Below are positions 7,503 to 15,057 of a stretch of DNA of 17,542 bases, one piece after another. Source of the stretch: an uncultured Lachnospiraceae bacterium (lineage in GTDB: Bacteria > Bacillota > Clostridia > Lachnospirales > Lachnospiraceae); assembly GCA_947068385.1 (NCBI GenBank), contig CAMTBF010000016.1:1-17542 (forward strand), given 5' to 3'. The position numbers and the translations under genes are program-made. Below the pieces are notes generated by a model. It saw nothing but the letters and a program-made list of their open reading frames with translations. It did no database searches and had not been told where the DNA came from. The first letter of the stretch is position 1. Each line of letters starts with the position of its first letter.

Positions 7503-8023
7503 GGGAGCTTGCGTTCCAGCTGTCCCGCAAGGAACGCCACGTTTTCCCGCACAGGCCTCGTCCCGTCCACCCGCAGCACGGGGCAGTCCAGGGTCTTGAC
7601 CCATTCATCCACGGAATCCTCCGCCTTGGCGGCCACGGCTTCCAGGAAGCGCTCCTCCTGCTCATATAAATCGCCGCCGGGCAGCATCCGGCTGCCGAAC
7701 TTTTGGAGGGAGCGGTTCCTGACCCGTTCCAGCCGGATGTCCCTGGGCACATGAATCAGCACGGCCCAGCGGAAGAAGGGATAGAAGCTTTCCCCATGCT
7801 CCATTTTCACAGTGGAGAGGACGAAATCCGGATGGGCCTGGATTTCGCCGCGCAGCACGGCTTCCGCCTCCTCCCGGGTGCGCGGGGAGGCATAAGCCTC
7901 CGCCCTGGGGAAATAGATGTCCTCGCTGTCGATGAAATGATGCCCCAGCGCTTCCGCAAGGGCTTTGCCCAGTGTGCTCTTTCCTGTGCCGTTCAGGCCG
8001 CAGACAATGATTCCGGTTCCCAT
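7499..8023 (-). CDS. Small P-loop nucleotide kinase-like protein (AAA/shikimate-kinase-like fold)
   Basis: A 174-residue cytoplasmic protein that begins almost directly with a P-loop, GLNGTGKST (9-17), preceded by the beta strand GIIVC. This resembles adenylate, shikimate and gluconate kinases and the generic AAA_18/AAA_33 families. It also shows HHFIDSEDIYF, an acidic strand end, and HVPRDIRLERVRNRS, which looks like a lid and arginine region. The start is ATG at 8023 (minus strand), with GGAGGAGA (8031-8038) 7 nt away; a longer open frame runs back to 8098 without a comparable ribosome site. A weak minus-strand TATACT lies at 8062-8067. The substrate cannot be deduced. The gene stands alone and converges on the ABC operon. 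Confidence 0.72.
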   Translation of the reverse strand: MGTGIIVCGLNGTGKSTLGKALAEALGHHFIDSEDIYFPRAEAYASPRTREEAEAVLRGEIQAHPDFVLSTVKMEHGESFYPFFRWAVLIHVPRDIRLERVRNRSLQKFGSRMLPGGDLYEQEERFLEAVAAKAEDSVDEWVKTLDCPVLRVDGTRPVRENVAFLAGQLERKLP

Positions 8024-8136
8024 AGATTCTTCTCCTCCAAAGCGTTCTGCAATTGACATCCAGTATAGCATGGCGTTGCGGATCTGGCTATCCGCCAAAC
8101 GTCCAAAATTTTAGTAAAGATTTTTTATTTTGTATC

Positions 8137-8165
8137 TGTTATATTCCCCGCATTTCTGCTATGAT
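8137..8165 (+). promoter_or_regulatory. Extended -10 promoter of the SGNH hydrolase gene
   Basis: TGC-TATGAT (8157-8165) has the TGn extension. A weak -35, TGTTAT, lies 17 bp upstream (8137-8142). The stretch is AT-rich between two GC-rich genes. Predicted start is near 8172. Confidence 0.5.
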
Positions 8166-8247
8166 GGGTAATAGGGCGTGACGGACAGCCAAGGCATTCA
8201 GGAGGAACCGGCTGGGAGAGAGCGCGAGATGCGAGGAGGGGATCAGG

Positions 8248-8919
8248 ATGGCCGACAGGCAGGAAATCATGGAAATGATGCGGGCCAGGGGAGCGCAGGA
8301 GCAGCAGGACAGGCTGCAGCGCTACCGGGTGCTGAACGAAAAGGTGAGGAAGGGGGAGATCCTCTTCACAGGCTCCTCCCTGATGGAGCAGTTCCCCATA
8401 GACGAGCTGCGGATGACCGAGGGGATCGATGCGGTGATCTACAACCGGGGCGTGGGAGGCTTCACCACGGAGGACATGTTGCGGCACATGGAAGAGATGG
8501 TGTTCGCCACGGAGCCGAGGAAGATATTCATCAATATCGGCACCAACGACATCAGCAGAACAGATTATCGTGTGGAGAAGCTGATGGAGAACTACGGGAA
8601 GATTGTCTCCATGATACAGCAACGGCTCCCCGGGGCGGAGATCTACATGATGGCCTATTACCCGGTGAACGAGGTGGACAAGCTGCCGGACGCCGAGTGG
8701 GCGAAAGGCATGTTCGCCACCCGCACCAATGAGAACATCCGCATGGCCAATGAGGCGGTGGAAAAGCTGGCAGGGGAGACGGGCTGCCATTACATCGACG
8801 TGAATGACGGGCTGACGGACGAAAACGGCAGGCTCAAAAAGGAATATACCATCGAGGGCATCCATATGTACGCCAACGGCTACCGGGTGGTGTTGGAGAA
8901 TCTCCGGAAATATCTGTAA
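8248..8919 (+). CDS. SGNH/GDSL-family hydrolase (probable esterase)
   Basis: A 223-residue protein without a signal peptide, so probably cytoplasmic. The SGNH blocks are visible: ILFTGSSL with the predicted nucleophile S44, NRGVGG with G68, IGTND with N100, and EGIHMYANGY with H206. The residue three before that histidine is usually Asp; here it is E203, which may still support catalysis. The family removes acyl or acetyl groups from sugars and lipids. ATG at 8248 follows GAGGAGGGG. The next gene is an alpha-L-rhamnosidase 86 nt downstream with no terminator between, so a role in deacetylating rhamnose-containing oligosaccharides is a fair inference but not shown. A lysophospholipase-type activity is the main alternative. 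Confidence 0.85.
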   Translation: MADRQEIMEMMRARGAQEQQDRLQRYRVLNEKVRKGEILFTGSSLMEQFPIDELRMTEGIDAVIYNRGVGGFTTEDMLRHMEEMVFATEPRKIFINIGTNDISRTDYRVEKLMENYGKIVSMIQQRLPGAEIYMMAYYPVNEVDKLPDAEWAKGMFATRTNENIRMANEAVEKLAGETGCHYIDVNDGLTDENGRLKKEYTIEGIHMYANGYRVVLENLRKYL

Positions 8920-8938
8920 AAAAAGGTAGGGCCAATTA

Positions 8939-8979
8939 GCGTCTGCCCGGCCGGTGCCAGGTACTGGAAGGGCAGATGC
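8939..8979 (+). promoter_or_regulatory. Hairpin between the hydrolase and rhamnosidase genes
   Basis: GCGTCTGCCC (8939-8948) pairs with GGGCAGATGC (8970-8979) over 10 bp with one G-U pair; CCAG-GTA-CTGG (8957-8967) is nested inside. No U-run follows, so it is unlikely to terminate. It could protect or divide the transcript ahead of the AAGGAGG at 8991-8997. Confidence 0.4.
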
Positions 8980-9005
8980 GGAACTTTTATAAGGAGGAAA
9001 AACAA

Positions 9006-11816
9006 ATGAGGATTACGAACTGCAAGGTCAACCATCTCACCGCCCCCCTGGGGTACTGGATGGAGAAGCCAGTCTTCTCCTGGCAGGTGGAGGAGGCAGA
9101 GGGAAAGGCCCAGACGAAAGCCCGCCTGGTGGTGCGCCAAGGCGGCGAGACGGTGGCGGACACAGGCTTTGCGCAGCTTGACAGCCTGGCGGCGCCCGTT
9201 GAGATGGAGCTGGCGCCCCGCACCCGCTACACCTGGACAGTGACCGTGTGCACGGATGCCGGGGAGGAGGCGGCAAGCGACGAGAACTGGTTCGAGACCG
9301 GAAAGGAAAACGAAGGCTGGAACGCCAAATGGATCGGTGAAAGCCAGGCGCGCCACCCCATGTACTCGAAGCACATCGCCCCCGCAAAGCCTGTGAAGAG
9401 CGCCAGGCTCTACATCTGCGGCCTGGGCCTGTACGAGGCATACTATGTCCAGGGAAAGGACGCCGTATCTGCAGGCTCCATAGAGACCCTGCGGGCGGAG
9501 GCGAAGATCGGGGAGGAGCTGCTGGCCCCTTACTGCAACAACTACAATGAATGGGTGCAGTACCAGACCTATGACGTGACAGAGAAGCTGAAGGAAGAGG
9601 GCGACCTGTGCGTGCTGCTGGGCAACGGCTGGTACTTCGGGCGCTTTGGCTTCAACGACCCCGACGGCAGGCCTTATTACGGAAAGGGCAGGAAGCTCCT
9701 GGCCGAGCTGCGCCTGACATACGAGGACGGCACCGAGGAGGCCATCGGCACGGACGAGAGCTGGCAGGTGGACTACAGCAACATCTTCTTCTCCAATATC
9801 TATGACGGCGAACAGATGGACGATACCCTGGAGCCCGTAGCGGCGGCAGCGGCCCAGGTGGTGGAGCCTCCCAAAGGGGCGCTGACGGCCAGGCGGAGCC
9901 TGCCGGTGAAGGCGCTGCAGGAGCTGCCTGTGGCGGAGCTGATCCATACCCCCGCGGGAGAGACCGTGGTGGACCTGGGCCAGAACATCGCAGGGTCTTT
10001 CCGCCTGCGGGTCCATGAGCCCAAGGGCACGAGAATCCACGTCCAGGTGGGCGAGGTGCTGCAACAGGGCAATTTCTATCGGGACAACCTGCGCTCGGCC
10101 AAAGCGGAGTACATCTACATATCGGACGGCCAGGAGCACGTCCTGCAGCCGTACTTTACGTTCTACGGCTACCGCTACGCCAAGGTGGAGGGCGTGGCCG
10201 ACCTGAAGCCGGAGGACTTCACGGGCCTGGCCATGTACTCAGACCTGCCCAGGAACGGCTGGCTGGAGACCGGAAACGAGCTGGTGAACCGCCTGGTGCT
10301 GAACACGGAGTGGGGCCAGAAGGGCAACTTCGTGGACGTGCCCACGGACTGCCCCCAGCGGGACGAGCGCATGGGCTGGACCGGGGACGCGGAGGTGTTC
10401 TCCCCCACGGCGTGCTACCAGATGGACAGCTACGCTTTCTTTGCCAAGTACCTCTACGACATGGCCACGGAGCAGAAGACCCGGGACGGCGCCGTGCCGG
10501 ATGTGGTTCCCTCCTTTGGGCATAAGGGCATCGCCTGTGCCTGGGGGGACGCGGCATGCGTGATTCCGTGGGTGGTATATCGGTTCTACGGCGACAAGTC
10601 CATCTTGGAGGACCAGTTCGACAGCATGAAGGGCTGGGTGGACCATATCTACGGGCTGGAGCAGGCAGACCAGGGCTGGCGGAAGCATTTCCACTATGGG
10701 GACTGGCTGGCCCTGGACGGCCCTGGGGGCATCGATGGCGTCATGGGCGCTACGGAGAACGCTTTCATCGCTTTGGTGTACCTGCGCTACAGCGCCCAGC
10801 TGACGGCCAAGGCGGCCGCGGTGCTGGGAAAGGCAGAGGAGGAGAGATACTACAGCGACCTGGCGGATAAGATGCTGAAGGAAATCCGGCACGAGTACTT
10901 CGCGCCCTCCGGGCGCTGCTGCCTGGACACCCAGACGGCGCTGCTGCTCAGCCTGCGGCACGGCCTCACCGTGGACAGGGAGCGGACCGCGAAACGCCTG
11001 CAGAAGAAGTTCGAGGACAACGACGGAAAGCTCCAGACAGGCTTCGTGGGCACCCCTATCCTGGGCGAGGAGCTGACCAAAGCGGGCTTGAACGAGCTGG
11101 CCTACGGGCTGCTGTTCAATGAGGAGTATCCCGGCTGGCTCTATGAGGTGAAGCTGGGGGCCACCACCATCTGGGAGCGCTGGAACAGCATGCTGGCGGA
11201 CGGCAGCGTGTCCTCCACGGGCATGAACAGCTTCAACCACTATTCCTACGGCTCCATCGTGGAGTGGATGTACGCCTATGTGGCGGGCATCCGGCAGGCG
11301 GAGGACAGCATCGGCTTCCGGCATGTGTGCATCAGCCCTGTGGTGGATGCCAGGCTGGGGCATGTGGACGCGAAATATCAGTCGGCCATGGGACTGTGGA
11401 AGACCTCCTGGAAGGCCCTGGACGATTTCCATCTGGAGTTCCGGGTGACGGTGCCTTTCGGCTGCCAGGCGGAGGTGGCCCTGCCCTATGCGCCGGAGAG
11501 CCTGTTCGGGGATAAGGAGAATGCCATGTTCGCCCATGTGGAGGGCGGGGTCTGCCGTCTGGAGGCCGGAAGCTACAGCGTCACCTATGAGACCACAGCG
11601 CCCCTGCGCAGGATCTACAGCACGGCCACGCCGTTAAAGGAGCTTCTGGGCGTCCCTGCCATCCGCAGCTTCCTGACGGAGAAGATACCCCAGATCGGAC
11701 AGGTGCCGGATCACATGCGCTCAAGCAGCCTCCGGGATCTGGCCGCGCATTTCCCCGGGAATGTGGAGGACGGAACATTGGAGGCGCTGGACGAGGCGCT
11801 GGCGAAGCTGGGATAG
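9006..11816 (+). CDS. Alpha-L-rhamnosidase, glycoside hydrolase family 78
   Basis: A 936-residue inverting glycosidase that releases terminal L-rhamnose from plant or microbial glycans and flavonoid glycosides. There is no signal peptide, so it should act on imported oligosaccharides. The N-terminal beta-sandwich regions (about 1-400) contain typical family text such as YICGLGLYEAY and NGWYFGRFGF. The (alpha/alpha)6 catalytic domain shows VPTDCPQRDERMGWTGDAE with E454, the expected general acid, and TTIWERW with E724, the expected general base. MNSFNHYSYGSIVEWMY begins the C-terminal sandwich. About 70 further residues at the end are polar and helical and outside the core I recognise. ATG at 9006 lies 8 nt after AAGGAGG (8991-8997), preferred over an in-frame ATG at 8976. 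It is probably cotranscribed with the SGNH hydrolase; no transporter or regulator for rhamnosides is in the window. Confidence 0.95.
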   Translation: MRITNCKVNHLTAPLGYWMEKPVFSWQVEEAEGKAQTKARLVVRQGGETVADTGFAQLDSLAAPVEMELAPRTRYTWTVTVCTDAGEEAASDENWFETGKENEGWNAKWIGESQARHPMYSKHIAPAKPVKSARLYICGLGLYEAYYVQGKDAVSAGSIETLRAEAKIGEELLAPYCNNYNEWVQYQTYDVTEKLKEEGDLCVLLGNGWYFGRFGFNDPDGRPYYGKGRKLLAELRLTYEDGTEEAIGTDESWQVDYSNIFFSNIYDGEQMDDTLEPVAAAAAQVVEPPKGALTARRSLPVKALQELPVAELIHTPAGETVVDLGQNIAGSFRLRVHEPKGTRIHVQVGEVLQQGNFYRDNLRSAKAEYIYISDGQEHVLQPYFTFYGYRYAKVEGVADLKPEDFTGLAMYSDLPRNGWLETGNELVNRLVLNTEWGQKGNFVDVPTDCPQRDERMGWTGDAEVFSPTACYQMDSYAFFAKYLYDMATEQKTRDGAVPDVVPSFGHKGIACAWGDAACVIPWVVYRFYGDKSILEDQFDSMKGWVDHIYGLEQADQGWRKHFHYGDWLALDGPGGIDGVMGATENAFIALVYLRYSAQLTAKAAAVLGKAEEERYYSDLADKMLKEIRHEYFAPSGRCCLDTQTALLLSLRHGLTVDRERTAKRLQKKFEDNDGKLQTGFVGTPILGEELTKAGLNELAYGLLFNEEYPGWLYEVKLGATTIWERWNSMLADGSVSSTGMNSFNHYSYGSIVEWMYAYVAGIRQAEDSIGFRHVCISPVVDARLGHVDAKYQSAMGLWKTSWKALDDFHLEFRVTVPFGCQAEVALPYAPESLFGDKENAMFAHVEGGVCRLEAGSYSVTYETTAPLRRIYSTATPLKELLGVPAIRSFLTEKIPQIGQVPDHMRSSSLRDLAAHFPGNVEDGTLEALDEALAKLG

Positions 11817-11853
11817 GAGAGGGACTCGCTGATATACTGATAAAATAAATACG

Positions 11854-11900
11854 AAAAAACGGCAGCCTGCAGGATTGGTTCCTGTAGCTGCCGTTTTTTT
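11854..11900. terminator. Bidirectional intrinsic terminator
   Basis: AAAAAACGGCAG then CTGCAGGA, loop TTGGT, TCCTGTAG and CTGCCGTTTTTTT: a stem of about 14 bp with one bulged C (11866) and one G-U pair, flanked by an A-run and a T-run. It serves both the rhamnosidase (rightward) and degV (leftward). Confidence 0.93.
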
Positions 11901-11915
11901 ATGGAAAGCAAAGCA

Positions 11916-12761
11916 TCATGGATTGATGTCCGGGCACTCTATCCCCACCAGCAGCCCGCCCTTTTCCGCATAGTAGCTGCAAAGCGCCCGGGCCGAATAG
12001 AAGCGGACGTCTGGGGCCTGGAAGGCCTCCCGGATGGAATCGGCCAGGGCGGCCGCCATCCTGGCGTTGGCGTTGTGGGAGATGAGGACCTTGCCGCCCC
12101 GGTAGCCCATCTCCCGCAGGTATTTCAGGATGCTGGACAGCACGCACTGCTCGCCCCGGCATTTGTTCAGCAGCTGCAGCTCCCCCTGGGCGCTGGCCTG
12201 GCCCACCACCCGGATGCCCAGGATGCCGGCCAGCTTGGCCACCGCGGGGCTCACCCGACCGTTGTTCGCCAGGTTCCGCAGGTTCTCCAGGGAGAACAGC
12301 AGGTGGGTGCGCCGGGTGTAGGCCGTGATCTCACGGAGGATGTCCTCCCGCTCCCTGCCGGAGAGGATCAGCTCCTGGAGCTTCTCGATGATCAGGGCCA
12401 TCTCCGGCCCGGTGGACAGGGAGTCGATGACATGGACCAAGCGGCCCGGGAACCGCTCCTCGTACTCCTTCTTGGCAGACATGGCGAAGCTGTAGCTGCC
12501 GGACAGGGCGCTGGTGATCGTGACGCAGAATACGGTCTCCGCATCCCCGAAGGCCCCAAGCCAGTCGCCCACGCTGGGGCAGGCGGTGCTGGAGGGGCCC
12601 TTGTGGGCGGCCAGGGTCCTCTCCAGCAGCTCCAGGTCCACTTCCCGATCGTCGATGAACTCATGGGAACCGATGACGATGTGCAGGGGCACGGAGGCAA
12701 AAGGCGCCTGCGCCAGGGACAGGATGTCGGAAGAGGAATCGGATACAATCTTATACTTCAT
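11916..12761 (-). CDS. DegV-family fatty-acid-binding protein (FakB-like)
   Basis: A 281-residue cytoplasmic protein, the usual DegV length. The start MKYKIVSDSSSD is typical, with the ligand-site motifs STACPSVGDW (57-66) and VTITSALSGSYS; HVIDSLSTGPEM and LENLRNLANNGRVS follow the family pattern. Members such as FakB hold a fatty acid and present it to FakA for phosphorylation; no fakA is in this window. ATG at 12761 has GGAGG about 8 nt upstream on the minus strand. Its promoter (12855-12827, minus) is overlaid by a palindromic operator, and the DUF1836 regulator gene is transcribed divergently, so repression by that neighbour is likely but inferred. The gene ends at the shared terminator 11854-11900. 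The lipid ligand cannot be told from sequence. Confidence 0.93.
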   Translation of the reverse strand: MKYKIVSDSSSDILSLAQAPFASVPLHIVIGSHEFIDDREVDLELLERTLAAHKGPSSTACPSVGDWLGAFGDAETVFCVTITSALSGSYSFAMSAKKEYEERFPGRLVHVIDSLSTGPEMALIIEKLQELILSGREREDILREITAYTRRTHLLFSLENLRNLANNGRVSPAVAKLAGILGIRVVGQASAQGELQLLNKCRGEQCVLSSILKYLREMGYRGGKVLISHNANARMAAALADSIREAFQAPDVRFYSARALCSYYAEKGGLLVGIECPDINP

Positions 12762-12795
12762 ATGAAAAACCTCCTTGGGGCATTGATAACCATAA

Positions 12796-12819
12796 TATCG
12801 GTTTTTGAAAAACCTATCA
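12796..12819. repeat. Operator-like repeat, copy 1 (degV/DUF1836 intergenic)
   Basis: A 24-bp unit centred on the perfect palindrome GGTTTTTGAAAAACC (12800-12814). It matches copy 2 (12831-12854) at 22 of 24 positions, 35 bp away. It covers about +1 to +24 of the predicted degV transcript, where a bound repressor would block transcription. Confidence 0.75.
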
Positions 12820-12826
12820 TATGTTA

Positions 12827-12855
12827 TTTATATCAGTTTTTGAAAAACCTGTCAA
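12827..12855 (-). promoter_or_regulatory. Promoter of degV
   Basis: Read on the minus strand: TTGACA (12855-12850), a 17-bp spacer and TATAAA (12832-12827). Predicted start is near 12820, about 58 nt before the ATG. Copy 1 of the repeat carries a weaker version of the same arrangement (ATGATA, spacer, TATTAT), so the whole promoter/operator unit seems duplicated. Confidence 0.8.
12831..12854. repeat. Operator-like repeat, copy 2, inside the degV promoter
   Basis: The second 24-bp unit, centred on GTTTTTGAAAAAC (12836-12848). On the minus strand the palindrome fills the 17-bp spacer between the degV -35 and -10 boxes, so binding would exclude RNA polymerase. It ends 20 bp before the -35 of the divergent DUF1836 gene. 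The likely ligand is the DUF1836 protein. Confidence 0.75.
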
Positions 12856-12873
12856 GTGGTTTTCCATATTTTG

Positions 12874-12902
12874 TTGACGCTTGGGGGAATCTGTCTTATA
12901 AT
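12874..12902 (+). promoter_or_regulatory. Promoter of the DUF1836 gene
   Basis: TTGACG (12874-12879), a 17-bp spacer and a perfect TATAAT (12897-12902). Start is predicted near 12909, about 20 nt before the ATG at 12930. The operator copies lie upstream of it. Confidence 0.85.
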
Positions 12903-12929
12903 GGGCAGCAGAGGAAGGAAGCGCGTGAG

Positions 12930-13424
12930 ATGAGTGTCAATATCAGTGAATTCCATATGCCCCGGTACCATGAGCTGCCGGACATGGGGCTGTACCTGGA
13001 CCAGGTGGTGCGGTATGTGAACAGCAGCCTGGCGGCGCTGGGCTGCCAGGAGATCACCGCGTCCATGGTGAGCAATTATGTCAAGAAGGGATATATCCAG
13101 AGCCCCGTGAAGAAGCAGTACTATGTAGAGCAGATCGCCTATCTTTTTTTCATCGCCATCGCGAAGAACGTCCTGTCCATGGAGAACATCGGCAGTCTGT
13201 TCGAGATGCAGAAGCGCACCTATGACACGCCCACGGCCTACGACTATTTCTGCCAGGAGCTGGAGAACATGCTGCAGTACATCTTTGGGTACAAGGAGGT
13301 GCTGGAGGATGTGGGGAACACCGCCAGCCCGGAGAAGAAGATACTGCGCTGCGCCATCACGGCCATGTCCCATATCATCTACCTGGGGCACTGCTTCGAG
13401 GCCATGGCCGCGGAGGGGAGATAG
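12930..13424 (+). CDS. DUF1836 domain protein, probable transcriptional regulator
   Basis: A 164-residue cytoplasmic protein. PRYHELPDMGLYLDQVVRYV (11-30) and ITASMVSNYVKKGYIQSPVKKQYY (42-65) match the DUF1836 pattern; the second stretch reads as a MerR-like helix-turn-helix with a wing. The rest is helical and probably a dimer or ligand domain. ATG at 12930 follows GAGGAAGGAA (12911-12920). The open frame extends upstream through 11901, but that part is antisense to degV and precedes the promoter. It is divergent from degV with a doubled palindromic operator between, so it probably controls degV and perhaps itself; from memory, DUF1836 genes often sit next to degV. The effector is unknown. 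Confidence 0.82.
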   Translation: MSVNISEFHMPRYHELPDMGLYLDQVVRYVNSSLAALGCQEITASMVSNYVKKGYIQSPVKKQYYVEQIAYLFFIAIAKNVLSMENIGSLFEMQKRTYDTPTAYDYFCQELENMLQYIFGYKEVLEDVGNTASPEKKILRCAITAMSHIIYLGHCFEAMAAEGR

Positions 13425-13597
13425 GAGAAGCGGCCTTCTGGCTGCACGCGAGCTTCCAGCAGCAAATTTCAAGCAATAAAAAAACTCTGAAAAAAGTGCC
13501 ATTCAGCACAGGGGAATGTACCACTCTTTCCATCATCCATCACTAAAATATCTCAAAAAACGTTAAAAAATATGGGTTATTTCGGACACGCGGATTG

Positions 13598-13620
13598 CGC
13601 GGATTGGGCCCATCTGCGAA
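13598..13620 (+). repeat. Left inverted repeat of the recombinase segment
   Basis: Contains the 19-bp core GATTGGGCCCATCTGCGAA (13602-13620), found again in reverse complement at 15058-15076. With flanking bases, 22 of 23 positions match. It lies 34 bp beyond the 3' end of the recombinase gene. Confidence 0.85.
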
Positions 13621-13626
13621 GGATCC

Positions 13627-13652
13627 CGGAATCCCCCGCAGATTCCGCCTTT
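13627..13652 (+). terminator. Possible weak terminator downstream of the DUF1836 gene
   Basis: CGGAATC (13627-13633) pairs with GATTCCG (13641-13647), a 7-bp stem with a 7-nt loop, then CCTTTTT. It lies inside the inverted-repeat segment and would stop rightward transcription from running antisense into the recombinase gene. The 173 bp between 13425 and 13597 show nothing else recognisable. Confidence 0.4.
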
Positions 13653-13653
13653 T

Positions 13654-14775
13654 TCAGGCCGCCTGACCACAAATCTGACCATAAAAGTCCGAGAGCATCC
13701 CCATCTGCTCCCTCTTCGCGTCCATGGTGGGATGCACGTAGCGGTTCAGGGTGATCTTCACGTCCGAATGCCCCAGGATCTCGCTGAGGGTCTTCGCGTC
13801 CATGCCGTTCTCGATGCAGTTGGTGGCGAAGGAATGGCGGCAGACATGGAAGTTCCGTTGGGCCACCCCCGCCTCCTTTAGGAGCTTCTTGAAGCGGTTC
13901 TGCATGGTCCTGGGATCCAGGGGCCTCTCCGTGCCGAATACATAGTCCCCTTCCCCCGGGAGCTTCCGAAGGCGCTCCAGCACAGGGTCCGTCAGGGGGA
14001 TGGTCCTCCTGGAGCTCTCGGATTTGGGGGCGGTCTCCATGAGGGCGGTCTTGGGCGCAGGGCCCGCCACCGCCAGGCGCTGTACGGTCCTGTTCACTGC
14101 CAGGGTCCTGTTCTCCCAGTCTATGTCCGTCCATTTCAGCGCGCACAGCTCCTCCAGGCGCATTCCGGTATACAGGCCCAGCAGCACGGCCGCCGAGCAT
14201 CTGTCGGAGCCGCCGCGGACAAGGGCCAGGAGCCTGGACTGTTCGGACCTGGAAAAGGTCTTCGGGCGCTCTGTGGGGTGCCTGGCTTCCGGCCGCTTCA
14301 GGACAGGGACGCATACGGAGTACCTTTCGCCCGCGAACGCCAGGATCTGTTTGGCGGTGCAGCAGATGCTCCGGCGGATGCTCTCGGACATGCCCTCCTG
14401 GGATAAATGGTCATAAATCTTATCCGGCAGGTCCGGCTTGGGGGCGTCCGACAGCAGGCAGGAGCCCAGCATCTCCTTCAGATGGATCCGGTAGATGTTC
14501 CGGTATTTCATATAGGTGGAGGGCTTGCGCCTGTCCGCGATCTCCCGGAGCCACTCCTCGGCCGCCTGGGAGAAGGGGACCGGGGCGCAGGGCGCGGAAG
14601 GGCCGGGGGCCGCGGCCCTGCCCATGGCGGCGGCGCGCTTCTCCTTCGCGGCGGCGTAGCTGCTCCCATATATGGAACGGTAGACCTTCCGGCCCCTGTC
14701 AGCGTCAAAGACCTGATAGCGGGCCTCCCATCTGCCGTCTTTCCTCTTTCTGATGTTCTCACCGTGTCTTGCCAT
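13654..14775 (-). CDS. Tyrosine recombinase (phage-integrase family)
   Basis: A 373-residue site-specific recombinase. The N-terminal arm-binding region (about 5-50, RKRKDGRWEARY...) resembles the AP2-like domain of Tn916-type integrases. The core-binding helices span about 68-150. The catalytic domain shows the full set: R206 in GLYTGMRLEEL, K251, H310 and R313 in HVCRHSF, H336 in LGHSD and the nucleophile Y346 in NRYVHP. It therefore looks active. ATG at 14775 (minus) has GAGGAGGAA just upstream; a longer frame to 14847 lacks a ribosome site. No excisionase gene is visible. Inverted repeats flank the gene, and an AP2/SARP operon starts divergently, which suggests a DNA switch or a small integrated cassette rather than a phage remnant. 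Confidence 0.93.
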   Translation of the reverse strand: MARHGENIRKRKDGRWEARYQVFDADRGRKVYRSIYGSSYAAAKEKRAAAMGRAAAPGPSAPCAPVPFSQAAEEWLREIADRRKPSTYMKYRNIYRIHLKEMLGSCLLSDAPKPDLPDKIYDHLSQEGMSESIRRSICCTAKQILAFAGERYSVCVPVLKRPEARHPTERPKTFSRSEQSRLLALVRGGSDRCSAAVLLGLYTGMRLEELCALKWTDIDWENRTLAVNRTVQRLAVAGPAPKTALMETAPKSESSRRTIPLTDPVLERLRKLPGEGDYVFGTERPLDPRTMQNRFKKLLKEAGVAQRNFHVCRHSFATNCIENGMDAKTLSEILGHSDVKITLNRYVHPTMDAKREQMGMLSDFYGQICGQAA

Positions 14776-14982
14776 ATCTCTTCCTCCTCGTGTGTATTCA
14801 TGCGGCGGCAGGCGAGGGGCCGCATGCAGCCCTGGGATTTTGACCACGAACGTGACCCGGAAAGCGTCCGCCCGGGGCCCCTCCCCCGGGGATTCTCGCC
14901 TCCCGCGTGCCCGGAAAGCTTTCCCGTCGCGAAGCGGACCAGGCCAAAGCCGGATCCGACGGATTAAAAAATCGTAAACTTA
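14776..14982. other. GC-rich gap between the recombinase gene and the AP2 operon promoter
   Basis: No gene was found. The stretch is very rich in C and G (14850-14945) with CCCGGAAAGC present twice and GTCCGC/GCGGAC arms that could fold. On the minus strand it would be the recombinase leader, but no convincing leftward promoter was seen beyond a weak TTGCAA/TTTAAT pair near 14988-14962. Confidence 0.4.
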
Positions 14983-15011
14983 TTGCAATCCCACATCTGT
15001 TGTGATAAAAT
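14983..15011 (+). promoter_or_regulatory. Promoter of the AP2/SARP operon, inside the inverted repeats
   Basis: TTGCAA (14983-14988), a 17-bp spacer and TAAAAT (15006-15011), in an AT-rich stretch. Start is predicted near 15018, giving a leader of about 167 nt that includes the right inverted repeat. No other promoter was seen closer to the AP2 gene. Confidence 0.65.
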
Positions 15012-15057
15012 ATTATCAATTTCTTTGGCAGATGAAAGGGTAATTGCTGTCCTCTGT

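Noticed and set aside
4207..7604. Minus-strand frames opposite the ABC genes
   Set aside because: Shadow frames; both ABC proteins are complete with all motifs on the plus strand.
8880..11537. Long minus-strand frames opposite the rhamnosidase gene
   Set aside because: They are Pro/His/Arg-rich shadows of a GC-rich gene with clear GH78 motifs on the other strand.
11901..12929. Long plus-strand open frame joined to the DUF1836 gene
   Set aside because: It runs antisense through degV and across the intergenic promoters; a strong promoter and ribosome site support the ATG at 12930.
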